64,000 nt of DNA, taken from Nitrosomonas nitrosa (GTDB lineage: Bacteria; Pseudomonadota; Gammaproteobacteria; Burkholderiales; Nitrosomonadaceae). Both the position numbers and the translations under genes were made by a program. The notes beneath the pieces were generated by a model. It did no database searches, had not been told where the DNA came from, and was given only the letters and a program-made list of their open reading frames with translations. Of this stretch, positions 39,640 to 49,044 are shown piece after piece. Each line of letters starts with the position of its first letter. Position 1 is the first letter of the stretch. Location: contig NZ_QAOO01000007.1 of the NCBI RefSeq assembly GCF_003051105.1, forward strand, positions 62,001 to 126,000, read 5' to 3'.

Positions 39640-40524
39640 TTAATCAAATAGACCCGTCGACAAATAGCGATCACCGCGATCGCACACAATAAATACTATC
39701 ACGGCATTTTCTACCTCGGCTGAAACCTTGAGCGCTGCGGCCAAGGCTCCACCAGATGAAACACCTGCAAAAATACCTTCCTCTCGCGCTAAGCGTCGCG
39801 TCATCGCTTCTGCCTCCTGCTGGGAAACTAACAGAATACGATTTATTCGATTGGAATCGTATATTTTTGGCAAATAATTCTCTGGCCATTTACGTATACC
39901 AGGTATTTGTGAACCCTCTTCTGGCTGCACTCCGATAATTTGAATCGCAGGTTTTTTTTCTGTGAAAAATCGAGCACATCCCATAATTGTCCCCGTTGTT
40001 CCCATACTGCTCACAAAATGGGTGATTGTCCCATTGGTATCTCGCCAAATCTCTGGAGCAGTCCCTACATAATGGGCCAGTGGATTATCGGGATTAGCAA
40101 ATTGGTCCAGAATGATGCCTCTTCCTTCATCGCGCATTTTTCCAGCAATATCGCGCGCCTCTTCCATACTCCCCTCCTTAGGTGTCAGTATGATTTCCGC
40201 ACCGAACGCGCTCATTGCCTGCCGCCGTTCTACACTTTGATTTTCCGGCATAACTAGAATCATGCGATAACCCATCATCGCCGCTGCCATCGCCAATGCT
40301 ATGCCGGTATTGCCGCTTGTTGCTTCGATCAGGGTATCACCCGGTTTAATGTCACCACGCTGTTGCGCGCGCATGATCATAGAAAGCGCAGGCCGGTCTT
40401 TGACTGAGCCTGCCGGGTTATTTCCCTCGAGTTTAGCAAGCAAAGTATTGGTGGTATTACCTGGAATCCGTTTGAGCTTTACTAAGGGTGTATTACCGAC
40501 AAAATCTTCGATAGTTTTAAACAT
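39640..40524 (-). CDS. cysM: Cysteine synthase B
   Basis: PLP enzyme making cysteine from O-acetylserine and sulfide or thiosulfate. From the ATG at 40524 it has 294 residues, with the PLP lysine K42 in NPAGSVKDRPA, the TSGNTG phosphate/substrate loop near 69-74 and GVSSGGAL. The longer TTG start at 40575 adds 17 residues with no family match. CysM is favoured over CysK by the NNPAGSVKDRPA context and the length. Confidence 0.92.
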   Translation of the reverse strand: MFKTIEDFVGNTPLVKLKRIPGNTTNTLLAKLEGNNPAGSVKDRPALSMIMRAQQRGDIKPGDTLIEATSGNTGIALAMAAAMMGYRMILVMPENQSVERRQAMSAFGAEIILTPKEGSMEEARDIAGKMRDEGRGIILDQFANPDNPLAHYVGTAPEIWRDTNGTITHFVSSMGTTGTIMGCARFFTEKKPAIQIIGVQPEEGSQIPGIRKWPENYLPKIYDSNRINRILLVSQQEAEAMTRRLAREEGIFAGVSSGGALAAALKVSAEVENAVIVFIVCDRGDRYLSTGLFD

Positions 40525-40596
40525 AAGCCATACTTTTGCTGAATAGCTATCAATTATCGCATACACCACTCGCAATGAACGCGAAAAAACAATGCA

Positions 40597-40632
40597 AACG
40601 CCCCCCAGAAATCAAATTTTCTGGGGGGCGTT
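40597..40632 (-). terminator. Terminator after the ComEA-like gene
   Basis: A 15-bp perfect GC-rich stem (AACGCCCCCCAGAAA with its complement, 6-nt loop) begins 13 bp after the comEA-like stop. On the minus strand it is followed by GCATTG and six T. Strong structure. Confidence 0.85.
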
Positions 40633-40644
40633 CAGCCTATCAAC

Positions 40645-40959
40645 TTATGGATTGGAAGCTTCTTTCTGTCCAACTGCAACTTTTTCTTGCTCTTCTGCAG
40701 TCGATGCGTTATCTACTGTGATTTCATTTCGGATTTGGTTGAGAGTTCCAGGCCCAATCCCATTGACCTTTGCTAAATCATCGACTGATCCGAACAAGCC
40801 GTTCTGTGTACGGTATTCGATGATCGCCTTTGCCTTAGCTGGCCCAACGCCTTTCAGTGCTTCGAGCTCCGACTGTGAAGCAGTATTGATATTAACACCT
40901 GCATGAACAACGCTACTCAACACAAAAAAAACAACCAAAAACAACAATTGTATTCTCAT
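40645..40959 (-). CDS. ComEA-like helix-hairpin-helix protein
   Basis: A 104-residue exported DNA-binding-type protein. A signal peptide (about 1-20, ending VHAG) precedes two HhH motifs, LKGVGPAKAKAIIEYR and VNGIGPGTLNQIR. Such small periplasmic ComEA proteins bind incoming DNA in natural transformation, but they also occur where competence is unproven. GAGGAAA precedes the ATG at 40959; the longer start would translate through it. Confidence 0.88.
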   Translation of the reverse strand: MRIQLLFLVVFFVLSSVVHAGVNINTASQSELEALKGVGPAKAKAIIEYRTQNGLFGSVDDLAKVNGIGPGTLNQIRNEITVDNASTAEEQEKVAVGQKEASNP

Positions 40960-41082
40960 AATTTTTCCTCGTTGTTGATTAAGATATTTTTGCTTCCAAA
41001 CCAATACAGTTAAAAAGCAAAAAATATATCGGCACTTCTTTCAATCAACTTGAGAAAAATTGTGATATAGCGAGATTATCCA

Positions 41083-42735
41083 TTAAGCGAAACGGAAACG
41101 GCTTCGCTTGATAATCAAAATAGTCATCAGCGGCAGGATAAAATTGATCGCTGTCACAGCCATTAGCAACCATCCAAGTTCACTGTAGTCGGCTGGTATC
41201 ATGATTTCACCTGTTAGGGGATCAGTTACTTCTCGAGTAATGGTAAAAAGTTGATTCATGTATTTAGTACTGAGCTGAGATGCAGACAATGCTAAATTTG
41301 TGAATGATGCCATAACTGCAAAAAAAGTCGCCTTAAGCTTATCAGGCGCTGAATTAGCTATCCATGCCAGCATGGGAATCATGGCAATTTGACCCAGGGG
41401 AGATTCCAGTGCAGTGTCGATAATGGCAATAAAGCGCGCATCGACAACCCCCCCCGTATGTGCGGCAGTCCACTCATGCAAGCCATAGTACATTCCGATA
41501 ATAGGAAACGATAATAATGTCCCCGCAATCGTCAGTGCTCCGATAATGTAAGCCATCGAACGTTCTGCCATGAAACGGCGGAATATAAACATTCCAACCA
41601 GTGTCAAGGCAGCGCCAATCAGCGATAGGGTTGCTAGAAATTGCTGATCGAAGTTCAGTTGATCGATCATCCACCAGGTCGCGCCTGCCCCCGGCGTCGG
41701 CAATGCGCGAAACACAAATATTAAAATGGCGGTACCGACTAATACACGCCTCGCGTCAACATCGAGCTCTCCGGAAAGCTGCCCTATCAGAAAAAGGACG
41801 ATCCCCATCGATAAACAGAATACGATTTCCTCAGCAGCAGGGAAACCGCCTAAGCCGATACTCAACGAAACAATCGTAAATGCCGCACCGCCTCCTAATA
41901 TCCACCAATTGATGGGGGGTGCTTCGGCATGCACGCTCAATAATGCCTCAGATTCCTCCCGACTATACCCTTGCGCCACAAAATGCTTGATATTTTTTCG
42001 CCGCAACCAGCTTGCTATAAAAACCCCACAAACTGAGATCAATGGAATGATCAAGGCAAGCTCATATACGAGCAAATAAGCAGCTGTTTTATCTTCCTCA
42101 GGCATGGAACCCACATCGCGCATCAGAAATACATTGGCTGCTGAAACAAGTACACTCCCCCCAATGATCGCGACTCGACCCAGGGTTTGCATCGTGACAT
42201 GCATTTGTTTGCGCTGATCTAGTGGCAAAGGTTGTCCATCCTCTGTCACTCGCGGGACAGCCTCGACTGTCATCGCATCCGCTACCACGTCCTGTAAAAC
42301 ATAGCCGACTGGTGCGAGCAAAGTCGCCGCAATATACCAGCTTTCAACCGATGCGATAGCAAGCATCGTATCAGTATAACCAAGCAGCCCGATCATAATC
42401 AGCAAGCTCATCATAATCAGGCTCGCACCCAGATAAACAAGCAAGCTCTTCCAACGCCACATCAAATCGACAAGATGACCCAGCGGCATTTTCAGTGCCC
42501 ACGGCAGGGCCATCCAGAATCCCAACGCTGCCAAAAACTCGGCCGAAAGCCCTAGCCGTTCTTTAACGAAAAAGGTACCGACGATAGCTGTCAGACTGGA
42601 AATACCTGCTGCCAAATAAACCATCAAAGGAGGCAAATAGGCAAACCGCATCTCGCGACCTAGCGAAAATACATGTCTATCAAACCAATGATGTACAGCA
42701 GTCAGCACCCTCACTCCGGTTAAATTTACATCCAT
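41083..42735 (-). CDS. BT1/MFS-type membrane transporter
   Basis: A 550-residue polytopic protein with about 12-14 hydrophobic segments. The MFS-like GHLVDLMWRWKS loop after the second helix and DVVADAMTVEAVPR near 150 fit the BT1 folate/biopterin transporter family. The substrate is unknown. A soluble insert near 160-180 (EDGQPLPLDQRKQ) lies in the cytoplasmic loop. Single gene. Confidence 0.75.
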   Translation of the reverse strand: MDVNLTGVRVLTAVHHWFDRHVFSLGREMRFAYLPPLMVYLAAGISSLTAIVGTFFVKERLGLSAEFLAALGFWMALPWALKMPLGHLVDLMWRWKSLLVYLGASLIMMSLLIMIGLLGYTDTMLAIASVESWYIAATLLAPVGYVLQDVVADAMTVEAVPRVTEDGQPLPLDQRKQMHVTMQTLGRVAIIGGSVLVSAANVFLMRDVGSMPEEDKTAAYLLVYELALIIPLISVCGVFIASWLRRKNIKHFVAQGYSREESEALLSVHAEAPPINWWILGGGAAFTIVSLSIGLGGFPAAEEIVFCLSMGIVLFLIGQLSGELDVDARRVLVGTAILIFVFRALPTPGAGATWWMIDQLNFDQQFLATLSLIGAALTLVGMFIFRRFMAERSMAYIIGALTIAGTLLSFPIIGMYYGLHEWTAAHTGGVVDARFIAIIDTALESPLGQIAMIPMLAWIANSAPDKLKATFFAVMASFTNLALSASQLSTKYMNQLFTITREVTDPLTGEIMIPADYSELGWLLMAVTAINFILPLMTILIIKRSRFRFA

Positions 42736-42840
42736 TTATTTTTATGTTTGTTTTGATAATAATTCATGGAGGGTTATCCCCATCAAGCAAAAATCGCATT
42801 CCAGAACGAGATGTTTACCATGACTTCATGATAGGTTTGC

Positions 42841-43974
42841 TCAGGTTGGGCGTTTTCCAATTTTAACCTTGACCAGTCTTTCTGCATTGTTACGCAATAA
42901 TGTCAAGGTCACTTTCTGACCAGGCTGGATAGCCGCCACTAGATTGAGCACTTCGGAAGAATCCATAACCGACTTACCCTCAACGGCCAATAGAATATCA
43001 CCCGGTTTTATTCCTGCTTCATCTGCCGGACTATTTCTCAATACGCCGGCGATCAATGCGCCGCCCGTTTTTTTCAGCCTGAATGATTCTGCAAGTTCAG
43101 GTGTAATATCCTGCATGCTTACACCCAACCACCCTCGCGTGACCCCTCCTGTTTCGATAATTTGTTCCATAATCTGTTTGGCTGCATTGGCAGGAATGGC
43201 AAAACCGATACCGAGCGACCCGCCTGTTCGAGAGTAAATCGCCGTGTTGATCCCGATCAAGTTACCCGCTGCATCAGTTAGCGCCCCTCCCGAGTTACCT
43301 GGATTGATCGCAGCATCGGTCTGAATAAAATTCTCGAAAGTATTAATTCCCACTTGAGATCTTCCCAGCGCTCCGATAATACCCATAGTGACCGTTTGAC
43401 CGACCCCAAAAGGATTACCGATCGCCAGCACAATATCCCCGACTTTAGCTTGTTCAGATTGACCGAACTTTATACTCGGCAAGTTTTCCATATCGATCTT
43501 TAGTACAGCGAGATCACTCTCCGGATCTGAGCCAATGTTACGTGCTTTGGCACTACGGCCATCGAGCAGCGCAACTTGGATTTCGCTGGCAGCTTCCACG
43601 ACATGATGATTGGTTAAGATGTAACCCTCTGGGCTAACGATAACACCCGAGCCCAGACTCGACGTTCGCCGTGGCCTCGACTCAAAACGCTCACCGAAGA
43701 AACGCTGAAAGACCGGATCATCAAATAGCGGATGAGAAGGCATCCGAACTTCCTTGCTGGTAAAAACATTGACCACTGACGGCATCGCGATTTCAGCAGC
43801 CATATTGAAGCTACCGGGTCTGGGAAGATAATCGGTTGGCGCGACCTCTCGTATTGTGGCCAGCTTGCCTCGAGGGGTCCATGGCAATAACTCAGGGCGA
43901 AGCGTAGAAACAACAAAAAAAATGGCCAACATGACCGTGACTGTTTGTGCAAAAATTAACCAAAGTTTATTCAT
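42841..43974 (-). CDS. DegS-like HtrA serine protease
   Basis: A periplasmic trypsin-like protease anchored by one N-terminal helix (about 5-23). The catalytic triad is H124 (TNHHVV), D154 (ESDLAVLK) and S228 (GNSGG). One PDZ domain follows, about 270-370. At 377 residues with a single PDZ it is like DegS/AlgW, which cleave anti-sigma factor RseA, rather than two-PDZ DegP. No sigma-E operon is adjacent. Divergent from the Nif3 gene. Confidence 0.9.
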   Translation of the reverse strand: MNKLWLIFAQTVTVMLAIFFVVSTLRPELLPWTPRGKLATIREVAPTDYLPRPGSFNMAAEIAMPSVVNVFTSKEVRMPSHPLFDDPVFQRFFGERFESRPRRTSSLGSGVIVSPEGYILTNHHVVEAASEIQVALLDGRSAKARNIGSDPESDLAVLKIDMENLPSIKFGQSEQAKVGDIVLAIGNPFGVGQTVTMGIIGALGRSQVGINTFENFIQTDAAINPGNSGGALTDAAGNLIGINTAIYSRTGGSLGIGFAIPANAAKQIMEQIIETGGVTRGWLGVSMQDITPELAESFRLKKTGGALIAGVLRNSPADEAGIKPGDILLAVEGKSVMDSSEVLNLVAAIQPGQKVTLTLLRNNAERLVKVKIGKRPT

Positions 43975-44030
43975 ATCAGCGCATTAATTAAGAATGACAA
44001 TATTCAGACATAGGGGATAGTGAAGAAAAA

Positions 44031-44777
44031 ATGCAACAAAATGCACTTGAAAATTATTTGAACCAATTATTGGATATTCCACGTTTTCATGATTATTGCC
44101 CAAACGGACTGCAAGTGGAAGGGCGCACTCATATCCATAATTTAATCAGTGGCGTAACGGCTTCACTGGATTTCCTGAATAATGCGGTTGCCATGGATGC
44201 CGATGCCGTCCTAGTCCACCATGGATACTTCTGGCGTGGTGAAGATCCTGCCTTACGCGGCATGAAGTATCGTCGTATCGCTTTATTGATAAAACATGAA
44301 ATCAATTTATTTGCCTATCATTTACCATTGGATGCGCACATCGAGCTCGGCAACAACGCACAGTTAGGGAAAAAATTAAATTTCATGACAAAAGGCTACT
44401 TCGGCGAACAAAATCTAGCGGTATATGGCCAGCCAATACATGAGTTAACCCTACAACAGCTAGAAGCGCAAATATCATCTACTTTAGTTCGCAAACCCGT
44501 GATCATAGGCGATCCAGCCAAATCTATCCGGCGCGTAGCATGGTGCACCGGTGCTGCTCAGAGCTATTTCGAGGAAGCTATCCGATTGGGTGTAGACGCA
44601 TTCATTACTGGCGAGATTTCCGAACAAAACGTGCATGCGGCGCGGGAATCAGGGGTTGCATTCATTTCAGCTGGACATCATGCAACCGAGCGTTATGGCG
44701 TGCAAGCACTGGGAGAACATATTGCCCAGCAATTCAATATCGATCACCAATTCGTAGATTCGGATAACCCAGTTTGA
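44031..44777 (+). CDS. Nif3-like dinuclear metal-binding protein (YbgI family)
   Basis: A 248-residue cytoplasmic protein of the Nif3/YbgI family, forming toroidal hexamers with a two-metal site. Conserved parts are the start DIPRFHDYCPNGLQVEG, VHHGYFW (metal His residues), LDAHIELGNN and GHHATERYGVQALG near the end. Some related proteins act as GTP cyclohydrolase-like or hydrolase enzymes; the role is unsettled. Its pairing with a DegS-like gene is common in betaproteobacteria. Confidence 0.9.
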   Translation: MQQNALENYLNQLLDIPRFHDYCPNGLQVEGRTHIHNLISGVTASLDFLNNAVAMDADAVLVHHGYFWRGEDPALRGMKYRRIALLIKHEINLFAYHLPLDAHIELGNNAQLGKKLNFMTKGYFGEQNLAVYGQPIHELTLQQLEAQISSTLVRKPVIIGDPAKSIRRVAWCTGAAQSYFEEAIRLGVDAFITGEISEQNVHAARESGVAFISAGHHATERYGVQALGEHIAQQFNIDHQFVDSDNPV

Positions 44778-44852
44778 TTCGATCGATCACAAATGAAAAA
44801 AGAATAGCCAGAAATAATCACCCTCTTATTATAAAAATGCCTCTAAAAGCCA

Positions 44853-44963
44853 TTAATCTTTTTTCTTGTCCTTATCCTTGTCCTTCTTTTTTGGCAAAGT
44901 CCACCAAATGATAAAAAGAAACAATCCCAGCGCCACTGCAGCTTCAACAGCTAATATCCACAT
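44853..44963 (-). CDS. Small membrane protein (36 aa)
   Basis: A 36-residue frame: one hydrophobic helix from residue 2 to about 23 (ending IIWWTLP) and then a strictly charged Lys/Asp tail. GCGGA lies 6 nt before the ATG. The design suggests an inner-membrane helix with a cytoplasmic tail. No family recognised; divergent from mltA. Confidence 0.6.
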   Translation of the reverse strand: MWILAVEAAVALGLFLFIIWWTLPKKKDKDKDKKKD

Positions 44964-45025
44964 ATTTTTCCGCTTGTTGTATAGTTTGTAATTATTTATG
45001 AGATATAACTTTATCTAAAAACTCG

Positions 45026-46249
45026 ATGAAAAACCAATCAACTTTAGCTGTTCTTGCATTTTTACTGGGGTGGCTTACCGCTTGCAAAACCGACACAATC
45101 TCGCCAGCACCTGTCCCGACGCCTTCCTCTCCAACTGCTAGCGCAAAAACGCCTGTCAATCCTTCGCCCTCCCCGATTACCCCAAGCATCAGTAAGCTCA
45201 AAGCAGTCGATTGGTCTCAGTTGAAGCAATGGGAGCAGGATACCTTTTTGCCGGCATGGAGCGCGTTCCTGCAAAGCTGCAATGCTTTAAGAAATCAGCC
45301 TTTATGGCGTGAATCCTGCAATCAAGCAAATGCAATCAAACAGCCCAATGAAAATACCATCAGGCACTTCTTCAAGCACCATTTCATCCCGCATCAAGTA
45401 TTCAATCTGGATGGCAGCGACGAAGGGTTAATCACGGGCTATTATGAGCCATTGCTAAGAGGCAGCCGCACACCCAATCATCAATATCGCTATCCATTAT
45501 ATGCACCGCCCGATGAATTGCTCATCATTGATTTAGGCGACGTTTATCCAGAGCTCAAGAATCTACAACTGCGTGGCCGCCTGGAGGGCCGTAAGGTGGT
45601 GCCCTACTATAGCCGTGCGGAAATTGAAAACAATCTTCCTGCATTGAAAGGAAGGGAATTGCTATGGGTGGACGATCAAGTCGAACTTTTTTTCCTGCAG
45701 ATTCAGGGTTCCGGTCGTATTGTGCTAGAAAATGGAGAAATTCTTCGAGTTGGATATGCTGAACAAAATGGCCATCCCTATCAATCAATCGGTAGACTGC
45801 TGGTTGAACGAGGCGAACTACCATTGGAACGCGCCTCCATGCAAGGAATTAAATACTGGGGACAACAAAACCCTGATAAATTGACTGAATTACTGCATCA
45901 GAATTCACGCTTCATTTTCTTCCGCGAGCTTCCAGACAACTTACCCGGCCCAGTCGGTGCGCTCGGCGTGCCACTCACTGCGGGTAGAAGCCTCGCCATC
46001 GACCCACGTGCCGTACCGCAAGGCGCTCCCGTCCTGCTCTCTACCACCTGGCCGAATACCAATCAACCGCTCAATCGGCTGATGGTGGCTCAAGATACCG
46101 GCAGTGCGATCAAAGGGGGTGTACGTGCCGATTTCTTCTGGGGATATGGCCAGGAAGCAGCGAATCAAGCAGGAAAAATGAAGCAGAAAGGTAAAATGTG
46201 GGTATTGTTACCCAAGAATTATGCTTCACATCTTCAGGCGAAGAAATAG
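45026..46249 (+). CDS. mltA: Membrane-bound lytic murein transglycosylase A
   Basis: Outer-membrane lipoprotein that cleaves peptidoglycan to anhydromuropeptides. The signal peptide ends in the lipobox LTAC (Cys20). A Pro/Ser/Thr-rich linker (about 25-55) follows, then the MltA domain with GLITGYYEPLL and the 3D domain containing AQDTGSAIKG with the catalytic Asp. 407 residues. Ends at the hairpin shared with dsbC. Confidence 0.94.
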   Translation: MKNQSTLAVLAFLLGWLTACKTDTISPAPVPTPSSPTASAKTPVNPSPSPITPSISKLKAVDWSQLKQWEQDTFLPAWSAFLQSCNALRNQPLWRESCNQANAIKQPNENTIRHFFKHHFIPHQVFNLDGSDEGLITGYYEPLLRGSRTPNHQYRYPLYAPPDELLIIDLGDVYPELKNLQLRGRLEGRKVVPYYSRAEIENNLPALKGRELLWVDDQVELFFLQIQGSGRIVLENGEILRVGYAEQNGHPYQSIGRLLVERGELPLERASMQGIKYWGQQNPDKLTELLHQNSRFIFFRELPDNLPGPVGALGVPLTAGRSLAIDPRAVPQGAPVLLSTTWPNTNQPLNRLMVAQDTGSAIKGGVRADFFWGYGQEAANQAGKMKQKGKMWVLLPKNYASHLQAKK

Positions 46250-46252
46250 AGA

Positions 46253-46287
46253 TATACTCAGGCTGCTGCATCAGCAGTCTGAGTATA
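46253..46287. terminator. Hairpin between convergent mltA and dsbC
   Basis: A 16-pair stem (TATACTCAG-G-CTGCTG with CAGCAG-T-CTGAGTATA) with a CAT loop lies between the two stop codons. It has no long T tract, so it may mainly block read-through or protect 3' ends. Confidence 0.6.
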
Positions 46288-46301
46288 TAACCGTCAAACG
46301 C

Positions 46302-47015
46302 CTAATTTTTCCCTGTATTATTCAACCGTTTCTCGATTTCAGCAGCTGGAATCAAACCTGACACGACCGATCCATCCGCAAAAATCAAAGTCGGTGTACC
46401 GGTAACCCGATGTTTCTGGCCAGATTGAAGCAACGTATTTAGGGGTGTTTCACAATCCTTACCGGTGGGGGTAATGCCGCGCAGCATAAAATCATCCCAC
46501 GCTTTGAGCCGATCCGCCGAGCACCAAATCGCCGTAGCTGTCGGCATTGAATTCCTTAGTATAGGATAAAGCAAGGTATAAATGGTAACGTCCGTTACAT
46601 TGGCAAGTTCTTCTTCTAATTTTTTGCAATAGGGACAATGGGGGTCGGAATAAACGATCAGCATTCGTTTTCCATTTCCTTTAACTGCTTTGATTCCCAG
46701 TTCCAGAGGCAAGGTATCGATCGCTATTCGCCTCGCATCTTTGATTTGCTGCATGCGTTCACTCGTCAGACTTACCCGTGTCTGGGTATCAACAACGTGC
46801 CCCAGAAAGAAATACTTAGCTTGCTCATCGGTATAGAAGATCTCGCCGCCTACTACCACTTCATAAAGACCTAAATAGGGGGTTTTACGGAGGCTTTCGA
46901 TCTCGCTTTCAGGAAAATGCACCTGGATCGATTTTTTAAGCTGCGTCTCATCAGCCGAAGCATAGTTGAAAACAAAGCCTAGCAACACAAGCACTAAAAT
47001 GTGATGTAAACGCAT
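46302..47015 (-). CDS. dsbC: Thiol:disulfide interchange protein DsbC
   Basis: Periplasmic disulfide isomerase of 237 residues. A signal peptide (about 1-21) is followed by the N-terminal dimerisation domain and a thioredoxin fold with active site SDPHCPYCKKLE near 127-138, plus the cis-Pro TGTPTLIF near 206. The CPYC dipeptide differs from the CGYC of E. coli DsbC. It follows the UbiH-family gene. Confidence 0.92.
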   Translation of the reverse strand: MRLHHILVLVLLGFVFNYASADETQLKKSIQVHFPESEIESLRKTPYLGLYEVVVGGEIFYTDEQAKYFFLGHVVDTQTRVSLTSERMQQIKDARRIAIDTLPLELGIKAVKGNGKRMLIVYSDPHCPYCKKLEEELANVTDVTIYTLLYPILRNSMPTATAIWCSADRLKAWDDFMLRGITPTGKDCETPLNTLLQSGQKHRVTGTPTLIFADGSVVSGLIPAAEIEKRLNNTGKN

Positions 47016-47061
47016 GATTATTCCTACTCCTGTTTAAAAATTAGAATTCAGTATGCCTATT

Positions 47062-48231
47062 TCAACTCAGTGCATGTTGCATCAACCTATTTTTTAATAG
47101 CGGCATGCGATTAGTCATCTCGAAACCTAGATTGCGCAAGCGAATCAAAATCGGGTCTGCGCTACCAAACAATTTTTGCAAACCGTCAGTCACCAATTCC
47201 ATCGCCAGAATGTCTTCTTTTCGCGCACGCTCATAGCGGCGTAACAATCGATAATCGCCACAATCCGTCTGCAGGCCACGATTTATCAGGATTCCCGCCA
47301 GTTCACGCGCATCACGCAAACCGAGATTGACTCCTTGCCCCGCCAAGGGATGAATGCCATGTGCCGCATCACCGATCAGCACTAATCTTGGTTTTACCAG
47401 TGTTCTGACATGGACAAAATTCAGTGGAAAACCGATCGGTTGAGTCACTAATTGTAACTTTCCAAGCGTATGGTTAGCAGCCACAGCCACCTCTTGGCAT
47501 AATGCCTCATCGGATAGCGCACGCAACTTGTTCGCTTGAGATTCGTTCGCAGACCAAACCATAGAAACATGCTCATTGGGTAATGGCAAAAACGCCAGTA
47601 CGCCATCTCTCCGGAACCACTGATACGCCGTGTTGTAGTGAGGCAATTGTGTGCTGAAATTGGCTACCAGGCCTATTTGATGATAGGCATGCTGCGTCAC
47701 TTCAATCCCTGCTTGTTTTCTTACCCATGAATTGACACCATCCGCACCGATAACCAATGCGGCTTGCAGTATATTGCCATCCGACAATTGCAAATCAACC
47801 CATGATTCCTGCCATGTAAGCGAAACACATTGCGCTGGACAAAAAATCGTCAGATTTTCATCCAATTGGGTAAGCGCATTCCACACCACATTTTGTAATT
47901 GCCGGTTCTCGGCGATAAATGCCAGTTCGGGCAAACCACTGTCGTAGGCACTAAAATCAAGTCTTGCAGCACCATCGTCACCAAACACCTTCATTTCATA
48001 AATAGGTGTGAGGCGCTCTTTGGCAAGTTGCTGCCATAGACCCAACGATTGCAGAAAAGCAGCGCTTCCCGGGCTAATCGCATAAATCCGGCTATCCCAG
48101 CCAGCATCTTCCGGGATTGGCGCAGGTGCACGTGACTCAATGAGCGCCACCTTTAACCCGCTTTCTTTCAGCGCAGCAATCAGGCTCGCACCGACCAGCC
48201 CCCCACCGATCACAACAATATCGAATTTCAT
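47062..48231 (-). CDS. UbiH/COQ6-family FAD-dependent hydroxylase
   Basis: A flavoprotein monooxygenase of ubiquinone synthesis. From the ATG at 48231 the 389 residues begin MKFDIVVIGGGLVGASL with the Rossmann GxGxxG, then GADGVNSWVR near 159 and the second FAD motif LIGDAAHGIHPLAGQGVNLG near 279. Which ring position it hydroxylates cannot be told from sequence. A longer start at 48276 adds 15 unmatched residues. Confidence 0.9.
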   Translation of the reverse strand: MKFDIVVIGGGLVGASLIAALKESGLKVALIESRAPAPIPEDAGWDSRIYAISPGSAAFLQSLGLWQQLAKERLTPIYEMKVFGDDGAARLDFSAYDSGLPELAFIAENRQLQNVVWNALTQLDENLTIFCPAQCVSLTWQESWVDLQLSDGNILQAALVIGADGVNSWVRKQAGIEVTQHAYHQIGLVANFSTQLPHYNTAYQWFRRDGVLAFLPLPNEHVSMVWSANESQANKLRALSDEALCQEVAVAANHTLGKLQLVTQPIGFPLNFVHVRTLVKPRLVLIGDAAHGIHPLAGQGVNLGLRDARELAGILINRGLQTDCGDYRLLRRYERARKEDILAMELVTDGLQKLFGSADPILIRLRNLGFEMTNRMPLLKNRLMQHALS

Positions 48232-48350
48232 AATTGGATTATACAGACGCTTTTTATAAGGGAACACTGCAAACACAGAATGGAGACATTATTATAACAA
48301 TCTTGACAGTTCTCCCACTCCAAAGGCACAATGCACGCTTTCATTTCTAT

Positions 48351-48426
48351 GGCGAATTAGCTCAGTGGTTAGAGCAGCGGAATCATAATCCGTTGGTCCG
48401 GGGTTCAAATCCCTGATTCGCCACCA
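48351..48426 (+). tRNA. tRNA with anticodon CAT (probably elongator tRNA-Met)
   Basis: A 76-nt cloverleaf: acceptor GGCGAAT pairs with ATTCGCC, the CCA is encoded, the D arm is GCTC...GAGC, the anticodon loop is ATCATAA with anticodon CAT, and the T arm is GGGGTTCAAATCCCT. CAT tRNAs are Met or, after lysidine modification, Ile2. By resemblance to betaproteobacterial tRNA-Met I favour the elongator. Confidence 0.93.
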
Positions 48427-48484
48427 CTCCTACCCCGGTTTAAGGCCAAGAAAAAATGTCTGACAATTCTTGATACTTACACTG

Positions 48485-48675
48485 TTAGCCATGATCGCTC
48501 AATCATTAACAAATGCGAAGCAATCCAACCAAACTGATGATTGCCCCTTGGAACTCTGTTAAACAGTTTGCTCAAACGGCTGATCTGATGCCAAATAGCC
48601 AACAGGGCGCGAAAACGAGCCGCAGACAGCGTGACCGTACGGTGAATAGCCGACGAAATAGTTAGATAAATTTAT
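48485..48675 (-). pseudogene. Possible coding remnant downstream of the tRNA
   Basis: About 60 codons are open on the minus strand, ending in TAA at 48485. The translation is protein-like (ARFRALLAIWHQISRL) but lacks a credible start and ribosome site. It might be the tail of a lost gene or mobile element, but the family is not recognised. Confidence 0.25.
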
Positions 48676-48806
48676 AAATGGAGCAAGAAGTACCGGCAAG
48701 GGCTTTTGATGAAATGACAAAGACTGGCACACACAGCGATTACCCTTTAGAAAAGCTAACCGGCCTTCATTACACTCGATAAATGAAACGCAAAAAAGTG
48801 GGATAG

Positions 48807-48881
48807 CTAAAAATAACTAACCATTAAATAAATATAGCCGATCACAAAGATAGATGCGATAACAATGACGAGTAATTTCAT
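48807..48881 (-). CDS. Very small membrane peptide (24 aa)
   Basis: ATG preceded by a near-perfect AGGAGG site at good spacing, then 24 codons: basic start (MKLL), one hydrophobic helix across nearly the whole peptide, ending MVSYF. The ribosome site is what makes it credible. Function unknown; similar tiny proteins assist membrane complexes. Confidence 0.5.
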   Translation of the reverse strand: MKLLVIVIASIFVIGYIYLMVSYF

Positions 48882-49044
48882 TTTCTCTATTCCTCCTTGG
48901 TTAGTTATTTACAGAATTTTGAGTATTTTAACAATAAAAGCAAAAAGGTCTTTATTTTTTGGTTTCTGACTATTGTTTCATACGCTCAACCATGCCAACC
49001 AAATCATCTAGGTGAGCTTTCTATAATGGTTACTGAGTACAGAG

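Noticed and set aside
48351..48426. Reading the CAT-anticodon tRNA as tRNA-Ile2
   Set aside because: Possible, since Ile2 also has CAT, but the anticodon stem resembles betaproteobacterial elongator tRNA-Met. Not decided by sequence alone.
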